NCBI GenBank assembly: GCA_963971285.1
Contig: OZ020246.1
Span: 15,483,217-15,547,216 of the forward strand
Length of the DNA: 64,000 nt
Direction of reading: 5' to 3'
Origin: Astropecten irregularis
Lineage: Eukaryota > Echinodermata > Asteroidea > Paxillosida > Astropectinidae
The notes under the pieces were generated by a model. The model was not told the DNA's origin. It saw nothing but the letters and a program-made list of their open reading frames with translations, and made no database searches. Shown here piece by piece: positions 47,955 to 61,266 of this stretch. The number at the start of each line of letters is the position of its first letter. Position 1 is the first letter of the stretch. Position numbers and translations under genes: made by a program.

Positions 47955-48450
47955 GATGAAAGAGCTCATGAACGGAACGAAGAACGGAAGGTGGAACGGG
48001 ACAAATAACGAAACATGGAACAGAACGTGGATTGGAACACAGAACAAATTGTAGAAAAAAACACAGAATGGAACGCAGAACGAAACACAGACTAGAATGC
48101 AGAAAGGCACGCAGAACAGAACACACAATGGAATGCAAAACATAAGACACACCGGAACGCGGAACAGAACGCAGCGTACGGAATGCAGAGGTCGGAACGA
48201 GATTAGAACGCGGATAACGGATAATGAAGCACGGAAAAAATAACACGGAATGGCACATGCAGAATGAAATGCAGAACGAAATGCAGAACGAACCGTTACC
48301 CTCAGCATCCCATTCTGCTTCCCATTCCACGGTCAGTTCCATGTTAAATTCCACCTTCTGCTCCAAGTTCTGTTCCAAGTTCCATTCCAAGTTCCGTTAA
48401 AAGTTCCCTTCCGCGATCCGTTCCATGTTCCATTCATTGACTCTTTCATC
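47955..48450. repeat. fold-back inverted repeat, type II, copy 5
   Basis: Same arms and length as copy 3. Confidence 0.85.
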
Positions 48451-48757
48451 ATCAACTTATTCATCTCCACAGGGGCCTATGTCCAGGGAAAAATTCTACT
48501 CATGCAGGGAACATGAGTAGCGATAGGAAAGGGTAGTAAAGGGAAAGCAGGAAAACTGGCAGTCCTTTGCCTAGACCAGAAACAAGGAGTGACCCTCTTC
48601 ACTGGTCTGTCGCAAAGGTTGGGGTCATGACGCCAGGCGGAAAACTGAAAAAGTTGTTAGTTCTCCTACCCCACAAATAACACGTCAACTTCGGTTAATA
48701 AGTCACCAAAGTATTCTAGTAAATTATCATTGTAAACGTTCCAAAAGAAAGACTGGT
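48451..48757. other. module segment with 9-bp hairpin, stem-loop and diverged monomer (module 5)
   Basis: Hairpin 48496-48520, stem-loop 48564-48618, internally deleted monomer 48692-48757. No gene seen. Confidence 0.6.
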
Positions 48758-49501
48758 GCTTCTTCCTGTCTAGTATTATTAAATTACAGTGAGCATCAGA
48801 GGTGCTTCTTGCTGTCTAGTTTTATTTAATTACAGTGAGCATCAAAGGTGCTTCTTGCTGTCTAGATTTATTAAATTACAGTGAGCATCAAAGGTGCTTC
48901 TTGCTGTCTAGATTTATTAAATTACAGTGAGCATCAAAGGTGCTTCTTCCTGTCTAGTTTTATTAAATTACAGTGAGCATCAGAGGTGCTTCTTGCTGTC
49001 TAGTTTTATTCAATTACAGTGAATATCAAAGGTGTTTTTTATTATTTTATTTTTATTTTTATAATGAATTAAATTTTCATGTCTGCATTTTAAATATAGA
49101 TTTTTTACGTAAACTTGGGTTAATAAGTAACCAAAGTATTCTAGTAAATTATCTCAATTTTTCTAATAATTTAAGTGAACGTCATTATAATGTTCAAAAA
49201 GAAAGACTGGTGCTTCTTCCTGTTTAGTTTTATTAAATAACAGTGAGCATCAGAGGTGCTTCTTGCTGTCTAGTTTTATTAAATTACAGTGAGCATCAAA
49301 GGTGCTTCTTGCTGTCTAGATTTATTAAATTACAGTGAGCATCAAAGGTGCTTCTTCCTGTCTAGTTTTATTAAATTACAGTGAGCATCAGAGGTGCTTC
49401 TTGCTGTCTAGTCTTATTAGAGTGAGCTTCAATGGTTATTTTATCTTCATTTTTATAATGAATGAAATTTTCATGTCTGCATTTTAAATATAGATTTTTT
49501 T
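48758..49501. repeat. two 46-bp blocks separated by one diverged monomer (module 5)
   Basis: Block A 48758-49106, diverged monomer 49107-49211, block B 49212-49501. Confidence 0.93.
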
Positions 49502-50878
49502 ACGTCAACTTTGGTTAATAACTAACCAAAATATTCTAGTAAATAACCTAAATTTTTCTAAAAATTTCAGTGAACGTCCTTGTAACATTCTAAAAGTAAG
49601 ACCAGATATTATTTATCGCGTCAACTTTGGTTAATAACTAACCAAAATATTCTAGTTAATAACCTAAATTTTTCTAATAATTTCAGTGAACGTCCTTGTA
49701 ACGTTCTAAAAGTAAGACCAGATATTATTTATCGCGTCAACTTTGGTTAATAACTAACCAAAATATTCTAGTAAATAACCTAAATTTTTCTAATAATTTC
49801 AGTGAACGTCCTTGTAACGTTCTAAAAGTAAGACCAGATATTATTTATCGCGTCAACTTTGGTTAATAACTAACCAAAATATTCTAGTAAATAACCTAAA
49901 TTTTTCTAATAATTTCAGTGAACGTCCTTGTAACGTTCTAAAAGTAAGACCAGATATTATTTATCGCGTCAACTTTGGTTAATAACTAACCAAAATATTC
50001 TAGTAAATAACCTAAATTTTTCTAATAATTTAAGTGAACGTCCTTGTAACGTTCTAAAAGTAAGACCAGATATTATTTATCGCGTCAACTTTGGTTAATA
50101 ACTAACCAAAATATTCTAGTAAATAACCTAAATTTTTCTAATAATTTCAGTGAACGTCCTTGTAACGTTCTAAAAGTAAGACCAAATATTATTTATCGCG
50201 TCAACTTTGGTTAATAACTAACCAAAATATTCTAGTAAATAACCTAAATTTTTCTAATAATTTCAGTGAACGTCCTTGTAACGTTCTAAAAGTAAGACCA
50301 GATATTATTTATCGCGTCAACTTTGGTTAATAACTAATTAAAATATTCTAGTAAATAACCTAATTTTTTCTAATAATTTCAGTGAACGTCCTTTTAACGT
50401 TCTAAAAGACCAGATATTATTTATCGCGTCAACTTTGGTTAATAACTAACCAAAATATTCTAGTAAATAACCTACATTTTTCTAATAATTTCAGTGAACG
50501 TCCTTGTAACGTTCTAAAAGTAAGACCAGATATTATTTATCGCGTCAACTTTGGTTAATAACTAACCAAAATATTCTAGTAAATAACCTAAATTTTTCTA
50601 ATAATTTCAGTGAACGTCCTTGTAACGTTCTAAAAGTAAGACCAGATATTATTTATCGCGTCAACTTCGGTTAATAACTAACCAAAATATTCTAGTAAAT
50701 AACCTAAATTTTTCTAATAATTTCAGTGAACATCCTTGTAACGTTCTAAAAGTAAGACCAGATATTATTTATCGCGTCAACTTTGGTTAATAACTAACCA
50801 AAATATTCTAGTAAATAACCTAAATTTTTCTAATAATTTAAGTTAACGTCATTATAACGTTCCAAAAGAAAGACTGGT
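49502..50878. repeat. 116-bp satellite array, run 11 (about 12 monomers)
   Basis: Markers AACATTC (about 49585), CTAGTTAATAACC (about 49653), ACTAATTAAAA (50337) and CTAAAAGACCAG (50402). Ends in the CTTCGG (50668)/GAACATCC pair; AGTTAACGTC replaces AGTGAACGTC at the edge. Confidence 0.97.
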
Positions 50879-51168
50879 GCTTCTTCCTGTTTAGTTTTAT
50901 TAAATAACAGTGAGCATCAGAGGTGCTTCTTGCTGTCTAGTTTTATTAAATTACAGTGAGCATCAAAGGTGCTTCTTGCTGTCTACATTTATTAAATTAC
51001 AGTGAGCATCAAAGGTGCTTCTTCCTGTCTAGTTTTATTAAATTACAGTGAGCATCAGAGGTGCTTCTTGCTGTCTAGTCTTATTAGAGTGAGCTTCAAT
51101 GGTTATTTTATCTTCATTTTTATAATGAATGAAATTTTCATGTCTGCATTTTAAATATAGATTTTTTT
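50879..51168. repeat. 46-bp minisatellite block, 5 copies
   Basis: Copies from 50879. The tail joins the satellite out of the usual phase, at ACGTTCTAAAAGTAAG instead of ACGTCAACTTTGG, so part of a monomer is missing or the join was remade between the two ACGT motifs. Confidence 0.95.
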
Positions 51169-54100
51169 ACGTTCTAAAAGTAAGACCAGATATTATTTAT
51201 CGCGTCAACTTTGGTTAATAACTAACCAAAATATTCTAGTAAATAACCTAAATTTTTCTAATAATTTCAGTGAACGTCCTTGTAACGTTCTAAAAGTAAG
51301 ACCAGATATTATTTATCGCGTCAACTTTGGTTAATAACTAACCAAAATATTCTAGTAAATAACCTAAATTTTTCTAATAATTTCAGTGAACGTCCTTGTA
51401 ACGTTCTAAAAGTAAGACCAGATATTATTTATCGCGTCAACTTTGGTTAATAACTAACCAAAATATTCTAGTAAATAACCTAAATTTTTCTAATAATTTC
51501 AGTGAACGTCCTTGTAACGTTCTAAAAGTAAGACCAGATATTATTTATCGCGTCAACTTTGGTTAATAACTAACCAAAATATTCTTGTAAATAACCTAAA
51601 TTTTTCTAATAATTTCAGTGAACGTCCTTGTAACGTTCTAAAAGTAAGACCAGATATTATTTATCGCGTCAACTTTGGTTAATAACTAACCAAAATATTC
51701 TAGTAAATAACCTAAATTTTTCTAATAATTTCAGTGAACGTCCTTGTAACGTTCTAAAAGTAAGACCAGATATTATTTATCGCGTCAACTTTGGTTAATA
51801 ACTAACCAAAATATTCTAGTAAATAACCTAAATTTTTCTAATAATTTCAGTGAACATCCTAAAAGTAAGACCAGATATTATTATTATTATCTAATAATTT
51901 CAGTGAACGTACTTGTAACGTTCTTAAAGTAAGACAAGATATTATTTATCGCGTCAACTTTGGTTAATAACTAACCAAAATATTCTAGTAAATAACCTAA
52001 ATTTTTCTAATAATTTCAGTGAACGTCCTTGTAACGTTCTAAAAGTAAGACCAGATATTATTTATCGCGTCAACTTTGGTTAATAACTAACCAAAATATT
52101 CTAGTAAATAACCTAAATTTTTCTAATAATTTCAGTGAACGTCCTTGTAACGTTCTAAAAGTAAGACCAGATATTATTTATCGCGTCAACTTTGGTTAAT
52201 AACTAACCAAAATATTCTAGTAAATAACCTCAATTTTTCTAATAATTTCAGTGAACGTCCTTGTAACGTTCTAAAAGTAAGACCAGATATTATTTATCGC
52301 GTCAACTTTGGTTAATAACTAACCAAAATATTCTAGTAAATAACCTAAATTTTTCTAATAATTTCAGTGAACGTCCTTGTAACGTTCTAAAAGTAAGACC
52401 AGATATTATTTATCGCGTCAACTTTGGTTAATAACTAACCAAAATATTCTAGTAAATAACCTAAATTTTTCTAATAATTTCAGTGAACGTCCTTGTAACG
52501 TTCTAAAAGTAAGACCAGATATTATTTATCGCGTCAACTTTGGTTAATAACTAACCAAAATATTCTAGTAAATAACCTAAATTTTTCTAATAATTTCAGT
52601 GAACGTCCTTGTAACGTTCTAAAAGTAAGACCAGATATTATTTATCGCGTCAACTTTGGTTAATAACTAACCAAAATATTCTAGTAAATAACCTACATTT
52701 TTCTAATAATTTCAGTGAACGTCCTTGTAACATTCTAAAAGTAAGACCAGATATTATTTATCGCGTCAACTTTGGTTAATAACTAACCAAAATATTCTAG
52801 TAAATAACCTAAATTTTTCTAATAATTTCAGTGAACGTCCTTGTAACGTTCTAAAAGTAAGACCAGATATTATTTATCGCGTCAACTTTGGTTAATAACT
52901 AACCAAAATATTCTAGTAAATAACCTAAATTTTTCTAATAATTTCAGTGAACGTCCTTGTAACGTTCTAAAAGTAAGACCAGATATTATTTATCGCGTCA
53001 ACTTTGGTTAATAACTAACCAAAATATTCTAGTAAATAACCTAAATTTTTCTAATAATTTCAGTGAACGTCCTTGTAACGTTCTAAAAGTAAGACCAGAT
53101 ATTATTTATCGCGTCAACTTCGGTTAATAACTAACCAAAATATTCTAGTAAATAACCTAAATTTTTCTAATAATTTCAGTGAACGTCCTTGTAACGTTCT
53201 AAAAGTAAGACCAGATATTATTTATCGCGTCAACTTCGGTTAATAACTAACCAAAATATTCTAGTAAATAACCTAAATTTTTCTAATAATTTCAGTGAAC
53301 GTCCTTGTAACGTTCTAAAAGTAAGACCAGATATTATTTATCGCGTCAACTTTGGTTAATAACTAACCAAAATATTCTAGTAAGTAACCTAAATTTTTCT
53401 AATAATTTCAGTGAACGTCCTTGTAACGTTCTAAAAGTAAGACCAGATATTATTTATCGCGTCAACTTTGGTTAATAGCTAACCAAAATATTCTAGTAAA
53501 TAACCTAAATTTTTCTAATAATTTCAGTGAACGTCCTTGTAACGTTCTAAAAGTAAGACCAGATATTATTTATCGCGTCAACTTTGGTTAATAACTAACC
53601 AAAATATTCTAGTAAATAACCTAAATTTTTCTAATAATTTCAGTGAACGTACTTGTAACGTTCTAAAAGTAAGACCAGATATTATTTATCGCGTCAACTT
53701 TGGTTAATAACTAACCAAAATATTCTAGTAAATAACCTAAATTTTTCTAATAATTTCAGTGAACGTCCTTGTAACATTCTAAAAGTAAGACCAGATATTA
53801 TTTATCGCGTCAACTTTGGTTAATAACTAACCAAAATATTCTAGTAAATAACCTAAATTTTTCTAATAATTTCAGTGAACGTCCTTGTAACGTTCTAAAA
53901 GTAAGACCAGATATTATTTATCGCGTCAACTTCGGTTAATAACTAACCAAAATATTCTAGTAAATAACCTAAATTTTTCTAATAATTTCAGTGAACGTCC
54001 TTGTAACGTTCTAAAAGTAAGACCAGATATTATTTATCGCGTCAACTTTGGTTAATAACTAACCAAAATATTCTAGTAAATAACCTAAATTTTTCTAATA

Positions 54101-55071
54101 ATTTCAGTGAACGTCCTTGTAACGTTCTAAAAGTAAGACCAGATATTATTTATCGCGTCAACTTTGGTTAATAACTAACCAAAATATTCTAGAAAATAAC
54201 CTAAATTTTTCTAATAATTTCAGTGAACGTCCTTGTAACGTTCTAAAAGTAAGACCAGATATTATTTATCGCGTCAACTTTGGTTAATAACTAACCAAAA
54301 TATTCTAGTAAATAACCTAAATTTTTCTAATAATTTCAGTGAACGTCCTTGTAACGTTCTAAAAGTAAGACCAGATATTATTTATCGCGTCAACTTTGGT
54401 TAATAACTAACCAAAATATTCTAGTAAATAACCTAAATTTTTCTAATAATTTCAGTGAACGTCCTTGTAACGTTCTAAAAGTAAGACCAGATATTATTTA
54501 TCGCGTCAACTTTGGTTAATAACTAACCAAAATATTCTAGTAAATAACCTCAATTTTTCTAATAATTTCAGTGAACGTCCTTGTAACGTTCTAAAAGTAA
54601 GACCAGATATTATTTATCGCGTCAACTTTGGTTAATAACTAACCAAAATATTCTAGTAAATAACCTAAATTTTTCTAATAATTTCAGTGAACGTCCTTGT
54701 AACGTTCTAAAAGTAAGACCAGATATTATTTATCGCGTCAACTTTGGTTAATAACTAACCAAAATATTCTAGTAAATAACCTAAATTTTTCTAATAATTT
54801 CAGTGAACGTCCTTGTAACGTTCTAAAAGTAAGACCAGATATTATTTATCACGTCAACTTCGGTTAATAACTAACCAAAATATTCTAGTAAATAACCTTA
54901 ATTTTTCTAATAATTTCAGTGAACATCCTTGTAACGTTCTAAAAGTAAGACCAGATATTATTTATCGCGTCAACTTTGGTTAATAACTAACCAAAATATT
55001 CTAGTAAATAACCTAAATTTTCCTAATAATTTAAGTGAACGTCATTATAACGTTCCAAAAGAAAGACTGGT
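51169..55071. repeat. 116-bp satellite array, run 12 (about 34 monomers)
   Basis: Contains the TATTATTATTATTATC collapsed monomer again (CTAATAATTT at 51891), here with an 11-bp loss just before it (GAACATCCTAAAAG), and AACATTC variants near 52730 and 53775. Ends in CTTCGG (54861) and GAACATCC. Confidence 0.97.
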
Positions 55072-55360
55072 GCTTCTTCCTGTTTAGTTTTATTAAATAA
55101 CAGTGAGCATCAGAGGTGCTTCTTGCTGTCTAGTTTTATTAAATTACAGTGAGCATCAAAGGTGCTTCTTGCTGTCTACATTTATTAAATTACAGTGAGC
55201 ATCAAAGGTGCTTCTTCCTGTCTAGTTTTATTAAATTACAGTGAGCATCAGAGGTGCTTCTTGCTGTCTAGTCTTATTAGAGTGAGCTTCAATGGTTATT
55301 TTATCTTCATTTTTATAATGAATGAAATTTTCATGTCTGCATTTTAAATATAGATTTTTT
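55072..55360. repeat. 46-bp minisatellite block, 5 copies
   Basis: Copy of the 44684 block at +10388, including the TTTTTTAACG tail. Confidence 0.95.
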
Positions 55361-56397
55361 AACGTCAACTTTGGTTAATAACTAACCAAAATATTCTAGT
55401 AAATAACCTAAATTTTTCTAATAATTTCAGTGAACGTCCTTGTAACGTTCTAAAAGTAAGACCAGATATTATTTATCGCGTCAACTTTGGTTAATAACTA
55501 ACCAAAATATTCTAGTAAATAACCTAAATTTTTCTAAAAATCTCAGTGAACGTCCTTGTAACGTTCTAAAAGTAAGACCAGATATTATTTATCGCGTCAA
55601 CTTTGGTTAATAACTAACCAAAATATTCTAGTAAATAACCTAAATTTTCTAATAATTTCAGTGAACGTCCTTGTAACGTTCTAAAAGTAAGACCAGATAT
55701 TATTTATCGCGTCAACTTTGGTTAATAACTAACCAAAATATTCTAGTAAATAACCTAAATTTTTCTAATAATTTCAGTGAACGTCCTTGTAACGTTCTAA
55801 AAGTAAGACCAGATATTATTTATCGCGTCAACTTTGGTTAATAACTAACCAAAATATTCTAGTAAATAACCTAAATTTTTCTAATAATTTCAGTGAACGT
55901 CCTTGTAACGTTCTAAAAGTAAGACCAGATATTATTTATCGCGTCAACTTTGGTTAATAACTAACCAAAATATTCTAGTAAATAACCTAAATTTTTCTAA
56001 TAATTTCAGTGAACGTCCTTGTAACGTTCTAAAAGTAAGACCAGATATTATTTATCGCGTCAACTTTGGTTAATAACTAACCAAAATATTCTAGTAAATA
56101 ACCTCAATTTTTCTAATAATTTCAGTGAACGTCCTTGTAACGTTCTAAAAGTAAGACCAGATATTATTTATCGCGTCAACTTTGGTTAATAACTAACCAA
56201 AATATTCTAGTAAATAACCTAAATTTTTCTAATAATTTCAGTGAACGTCCTTGTAACGTTCTAAAAGTAAGACCAGATATTATTTATCGCGTCAACTTTG
56301 GTTAATAACTAACCAAAATATTCTAGTAAATAACCTAAATTTTTCTAATAATTTCAGTGAACGTCCTTGTAACGTTCTAAAAGTAAGACCAGATATA
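55361..56397. repeat. 116-bp satellite array, run 13 (about 9 monomers)
   Basis: Copy of run 10 at +10388, including the CTAAAAATCTC marker. Confidence 0.97.
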
Positions 56398-56533
56398 GCC
56401 CAGTAGAAAGATGGGCTAATGCCTAACGGAGACAAGAAAAGCTTGCTAGTAAAAATTAGGAAAAGTAAAAGTTGCACGCAAAAGCTATATTCTACGAGTT
56501 GCATCTACGCTGCTTTGCATTGCTCACTCAGGC
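56398..56533. repeat. partial 471-bp unit opening module 6
   Basis: Copy of 17507-17642. Confidence 0.85.
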
Positions 56534-56855
56534 GCTTCTTGCTGTCTAGTTTTATTAAATTGCATCGAGCATCAAAGGTGCCTCTTGCTGTCTAGTTTTA
56601 TTAAATTGCATCGAGCATCAAAGGTGCCTCTTGCTGTCTAGTTTTATTAAATTGCATTGAGCATCAAAGGTGCTTCTTGCTGTCTAGTTTTATTTAATTG
56701 CATCGAGCATCAAACATGCTTCTTGCTGTCTAGTTTTATTAAATTGCATTGAGCATCAAAGGTGCTTCTTGCTGTCTAGTTTTATTAAATTGCAACGAGC
56801 ATCAAAGTTGCTTCTTGCTGTCTAGTTTTATTTTATTGAATGTAATTTTCATGTT
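56534..56855. repeat. 46-bp minisatellite, GCATCGAGCATC type, 7 copies (module 6)
   Basis: Seven copies in the order of module 3. Confidence 0.95.
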
Positions 56856-56861
56856 TTCATG

Positions 56862-56867
56862 AAAAAA
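56862..56867 (-). terminator. T6 Pol III terminator, copy 6
   Basis: Six T on the minus strand, 8 bp past the tRNA-like 3' end. Confidence 0.6.
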
Positions 56868-56875
56868 TCACATGC

Positions 56876-56948
56876 TGGCTCAGGTGGGATTCGAACCCAA
56901 GACCTCCTGCTTACTAGTGCAGGTGCCATACCGCTAGGCCACCGAGCT
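56876..56948 (-). tRNA. tRNA-Thr(AGT)-like gene, copy 6
   Basis: Same 73 nt as copy 1, 8-nt anticodon loop included. Confidence 0.65.
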
Positions 56949-57906
56949 AGCTGGGGTCAGCGGGGTGAATCGAATCCAATATCGCGGCGATAAACGTTCT
57001 AAAAGTAAGACCAGATATTATTTATCGCGTCAACTTTGGTTAAGCTATATTCTACGAGTTGCATCTACGCTGCTTTGCATTGCTCACTAATGCTGCTTAC
57101 TTAGTTCCAGAAGGAATAGAGAAAGTTATTATTATTATTAAACTGGCAGACCTTTGCCTAGACCAGAAACAAGGAGTGACCCTCTTCAATGGTCTGTCGC
57201 AAAGGTTGGGGTAACAACGCCAGGCGGAAAGCTCTAGAAGTTCTCCTACCCCTCAAATAACTAAATTTTTATTTTATTGAATGCAATTTTCATGTCTACA
57301 TTTTAAATATAGATTAATCGCGTCAACTTTGATTAATAACTAACCAAAATATTCTAGTAAATAACCTAAATTTTTCTAATAATTTCAGTGAACGTCATTG
57401 TAACGTTCTAAAAGTAAGACCAGATATAGCCCAGTAGAAAGATGGGCTAATGCCTAATGGAGACAAGGAAAGCTTGCTAGTAAAAATTAGAAAAAGTAAA
57501 AGTTGCACGCAAAAGCAATATTCTACGAGTTGCATCTACGCTGCTTTGCATTGCTCACTAACGCTGCTTACTTAGTTCCAGAAGGAATAGAGAAAGTTAT
57601 TATTATTATTAAACTGGCAGACCTTTGCCTAGACCAGAAACAAGGAGTGACCCTCTTCACTGGTCTGTCGCAAAGGTTGGGGTAACAACGCCAGGCGGAA
57701 AGCTCTAGAAGTTCTCCTACCCCAAATAAGTAAGTTTTTATTTTATTGAATGCAATTTTCATGTCTACATTTTAAATATAGATTTATCGCGTCAACTTTG
57801 ATTAATAACTAACCAAAATATAAAAAAAAGTAAGACCAGATATAGCCCAGTAGAAAGATGGGCTAATGCCTAACGGAGACAAGAAAAGCTTGCTAGTAAA
57901 AATGAC
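56949..57906. repeat. linker, half monomer and two 471-bp units (module 6)
   Basis: Linker 56949-56991, partial monomer 56992-57043, units 57044-57514 and 57515-57906. Carries both the stem-loop change (57189) and the 2-bp loss of module 5. Confidence 0.87.
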
Positions 57907-58098
57907 AAAAGTAGAAGTTGCACGCAAGAGCTTTATCCTACGAGTTGCATCTACAAAAGTAGAAGTTGCACGCAAGAGCTATATCCTACGAGTTGCATCT
58001 ACAAAAGTAGAAGTTGCACGCAAGAGCTATATCCTACGAGTTGCATCTACAAAAGTAGAAGTTGCACGCAAGAGCTATATCCTACGAGTTGCATCTAC
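57907..58098. repeat. 4 x 48-bp tandem repeat (module 6)
   Basis: Four 48-bp copies; the 84-codon frame is open from ATG 57866. Confidence 0.9.
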
Positions 58099-58342
58099 GC
58101 TGCTTTGCATTGCTCACTAACGCTGCTTACTTATTTCCAGAAGAAATAGAGAAAGTAAGACTGGTAGCAGACATCAGAGAGAAGACAGGCCTTCTCCTGA
58201 TGGAAAAACCGGTAAGTCCGGTGGCCGGTAAGCCCAGTAGACAGGCCACTTCCCAGTGGAAGAGACCGGCTATAGCAAAGTAGAAAGAAAGTACAGAAAC
58301 AAGGAAGACCTTCACTGCATAGTTGAAAACAAAAAAGTTTTT
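58099..58342. other. module linker with CCGGTAAG repeats (module 6)
   Basis: Matches 19210-19453. No gene seen. Confidence 0.5.
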
Positions 58343-58838
58343 GATGAAAGAGCTCATGAACGGAACGAAGAACGGAAGGTGGAACGGGACAAATAACGAA
58401 ACATGGAACAGAACGTGGATTGGAACACAGAACAAATTGTAGAAAAAAACACAGAATGGAACGCAGAACGAAACACAGACTAGAATGCAGAAAGGCACGC
58501 AGAACAGAACACACAATGGAATGCAAAACATAAGACACACCGGAACGCGGAACAGAACGCAGCGTACGGAATGCAGAGGTCGGAACGAGATTAGAACGCG
58601 GATAACGGATAATGAAGCACGGAAAAAATAACACGGAATGGCACATGCAGAATGAAATGCAGAACGAAATGCAGAACGAACCGTTACCCTCAGCATCCCA
58701 TTCTGCTTCCCATTCCACGGTCAGTTCCATGTTAAATTCCACCTTCTGCTCCAAGTTCTGTTCCAAGTTCCATTCCAAGTTCCGTTAAAAGTTCCCTTCC
58801 GCGATCCGTTCCATGTTCCATTCATTGACTCTTTCATC
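58343..58838. repeat. fold-back inverted repeat, type II, copy 6
   Basis: Same arms and length as copy 3. Confidence 0.85.
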
Positions 58839-59145
58839 ATCAACTTATTCATCTCCACAGGGGCCTATGTCCAGGGAAAAATTCTACTCATGCAGGGAAC
58901 ATGAGTAGCGATAGGAAAGGGTAGTAAAGGGAAAGCAGGAAAACTGGCAGTCCTTTGCCTAGACCAGAAACAAGGAGTGACCCTCTTCACTGGTCTGTCG
59001 CAAAGGTTGGGGTCATGACGCCAGGCGGAAAACTGAAAAAGTTGTTAGTTCTCCTACCCCACAAATAACACGTCAACTTCGGTTAATAAGTCACCAAAGT
59101 ATTCTAGTAAATTATCATTGTAAACGTTCCAAAAGAAAGACTGGT
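58839..59145. other. module segment with 9-bp hairpin, stem-loop and diverged monomer (module 6)
   Basis: Hairpin 58884-58908, stem-loop 58952-59006, internally deleted monomer 59080-59145. No gene seen. Confidence 0.6.
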
Positions 59146-59889
59146 GCTTCTTCCTGTCTAGTATTATTAAATTACAGTGAGCATCAGAGGTGCTTCTTGC
59201 TGTCTAGTTTTATTTAATTACAGTGAGCATCAAAGGTGCTTCTTGCTGTCTAGATTTATTAAATTACAGTGAGCATCAAAGGTGCTTCTTGCTGTCTAGA
59301 TTTATTAAATTACAGTGAGCATCAAAGGTGCTTCTTCCTGTCTAGTTTTATTAAATTACAGTGAGCATCAGAGGTGCTTCTTGCTGTCTAGTTTTATTCA
59401 ATTACAGTGAATATCAAAGGTGTTTTTTATTATTTTATTTTTATTTTTATAATGAATTAAATTTTCATGTCTGCATTTTAAATATAGATTTTTTACGTAA
59501 ACTTGGGTTAATAAGTAACCAAAGTATTCTAGTAAATTATCTCAATTTTTCTAATAATTTAAGTGAACGTCATTATAATGTTCAAAAAGAAAGACTGGTG
59601 CTTCTTCCTGTTTAGTTTTATTAAATAACAGTGAGCATCAGAGGTGCTTCTTGCTGTCTAGTTTTATTAAATTACAGTGAGCATCAAAGGTGCTTCTTGC
59701 TGTCTAGATTTATTAAATTACAGTGAGCATCAAAGGTGCTTCTTCCTGTCTAGTTTTATTAAATTACAGTGAGCATCAGAGGTGCTTCTTGCTGTCTAGT
59801 CTTATTAGAGTGAGCTTCAATGGTTATTTTATCTTCATTTTTATAATGAATGAAATTTTCATGTCTGCATTTTAAATATAGATTTTTTT
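59146..59889. repeat. two 46-bp blocks separated by one diverged monomer (module 6)
   Basis: Block A 59146-59494, diverged monomer 59495-59599, block B 59600-59889. Confidence 0.93.
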
Positions 59890-61266
59890 ACGTCAACTTT
59901 GGTTAATAACTAACCAAAATATTCTAGTAAATAACCTAAATTTTTCTAAAAATTTCAGTGAACGTCCTTGTAACATTCTAAAAGTAAGACCAGATATTAT
60001 TTATCGCGTCAACTTTGGTTAATAACTAACCAAAATATTCTAGTTAATAACCTAAATTTTTCTAATAATTTCAGTGAACGTCCTTGTAACGTTCTAAAAG
60101 TAAGACCAGATATTATTTATCGCGTCAACTTTGGTTAATAACTAACCAAAATATTCTAGTAAATAACCTAAATTTTTCTAATAATTTCAGTGAACGTCCT
60201 TGTAACGTTCTAAAAGTAAGACCAGATATTATTTATCGCGTCAACTTTGGTTAATAACTAACCAAAATATTCTAGTAAATAACCTAAATTTTTCTAATAA
60301 TTTCAGTGAACGTCCTTGTAACGTTCTAAAAGTAAGACCAGATATTATTTATCGCGTCAACTTTGGTTAATAACTAACCAAAATATTCTAGTAAATAACC
60401 TAAATTTTTCTAATAATTTAAGTGAACGTCCTTGTAACGTTCTAAAAGTAAGACCAGATATTATTTATCGCGTCAACTTTGGTTAATAACTAACCAAAAT
60501 ATTCTAGTAAATAACCTAAATTTTTCTAATAATTTCAGTGAACGTCCTTGTAACGTTCTAAAAGTAAGACCAAATATTATTTATCGCGTCAACTTTGGTT
60601 AATAACTAACCAAAATATTCTAGTAAATAACCTAAATTTTTCTAATAATTTCAGTGAACGTCCTTGTAACGTTCTAAAAGTAAGACCAGATATTATTTAT
60701 CGCGTCAACTTTGGTTAATAACTAATTAAAATATTCTAGTAAATAACCTAATTTTTTCTAATAATTTCAGTGAACGTCCTTTTAACGTTCTAAAAGACCA
60801 GATATTATTTATCGCGTCAACTTTGGTTAATAACTAACCAAAATATTCTAGTAAATAACCTACATTTTTCTAATAATTTCAGTGAACGTCCTTGTAACGT
60901 TCTAAAAGTAAGACCAGATATTATTTATCGCGTCAACTTTGGTTAATAACTAACCAAAATATTCTAGTAAATAACCTAAATTTTTCTAATAATTTCAGTG
61001 AACGTCCTTGTAACGTTCTAAAAGTAAGACCAGATATTATTTATCGCGTCAACTTCGGTTAATAACTAACCAAAATATTCTAGTAAATAACCTAAATTTT
61101 TCTAATAATTTCAGTGAACATCCTTGTAACGTTCTAAAAGTAAGACCAGATATTATTTATCGCGTCAACTTTGGTTAATAACTAACCAAAATATTCTAGT
61201 AAATAACCTAAATTTTTCTAATAATTTAAGTGAACGTCATTATAACGTTCCAAAAGAAAGACTGGT
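59890..61266. repeat. 116-bp satellite array, run 14 (about 12 monomers)
   Basis: Copy of run 11 at +10388 with the same marker order (AACATTC, CTAGTTAATAACC, ACTAATTAAAA, CTAAAAGACCAG, CTTCGG at 61056). Confidence 0.97.
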
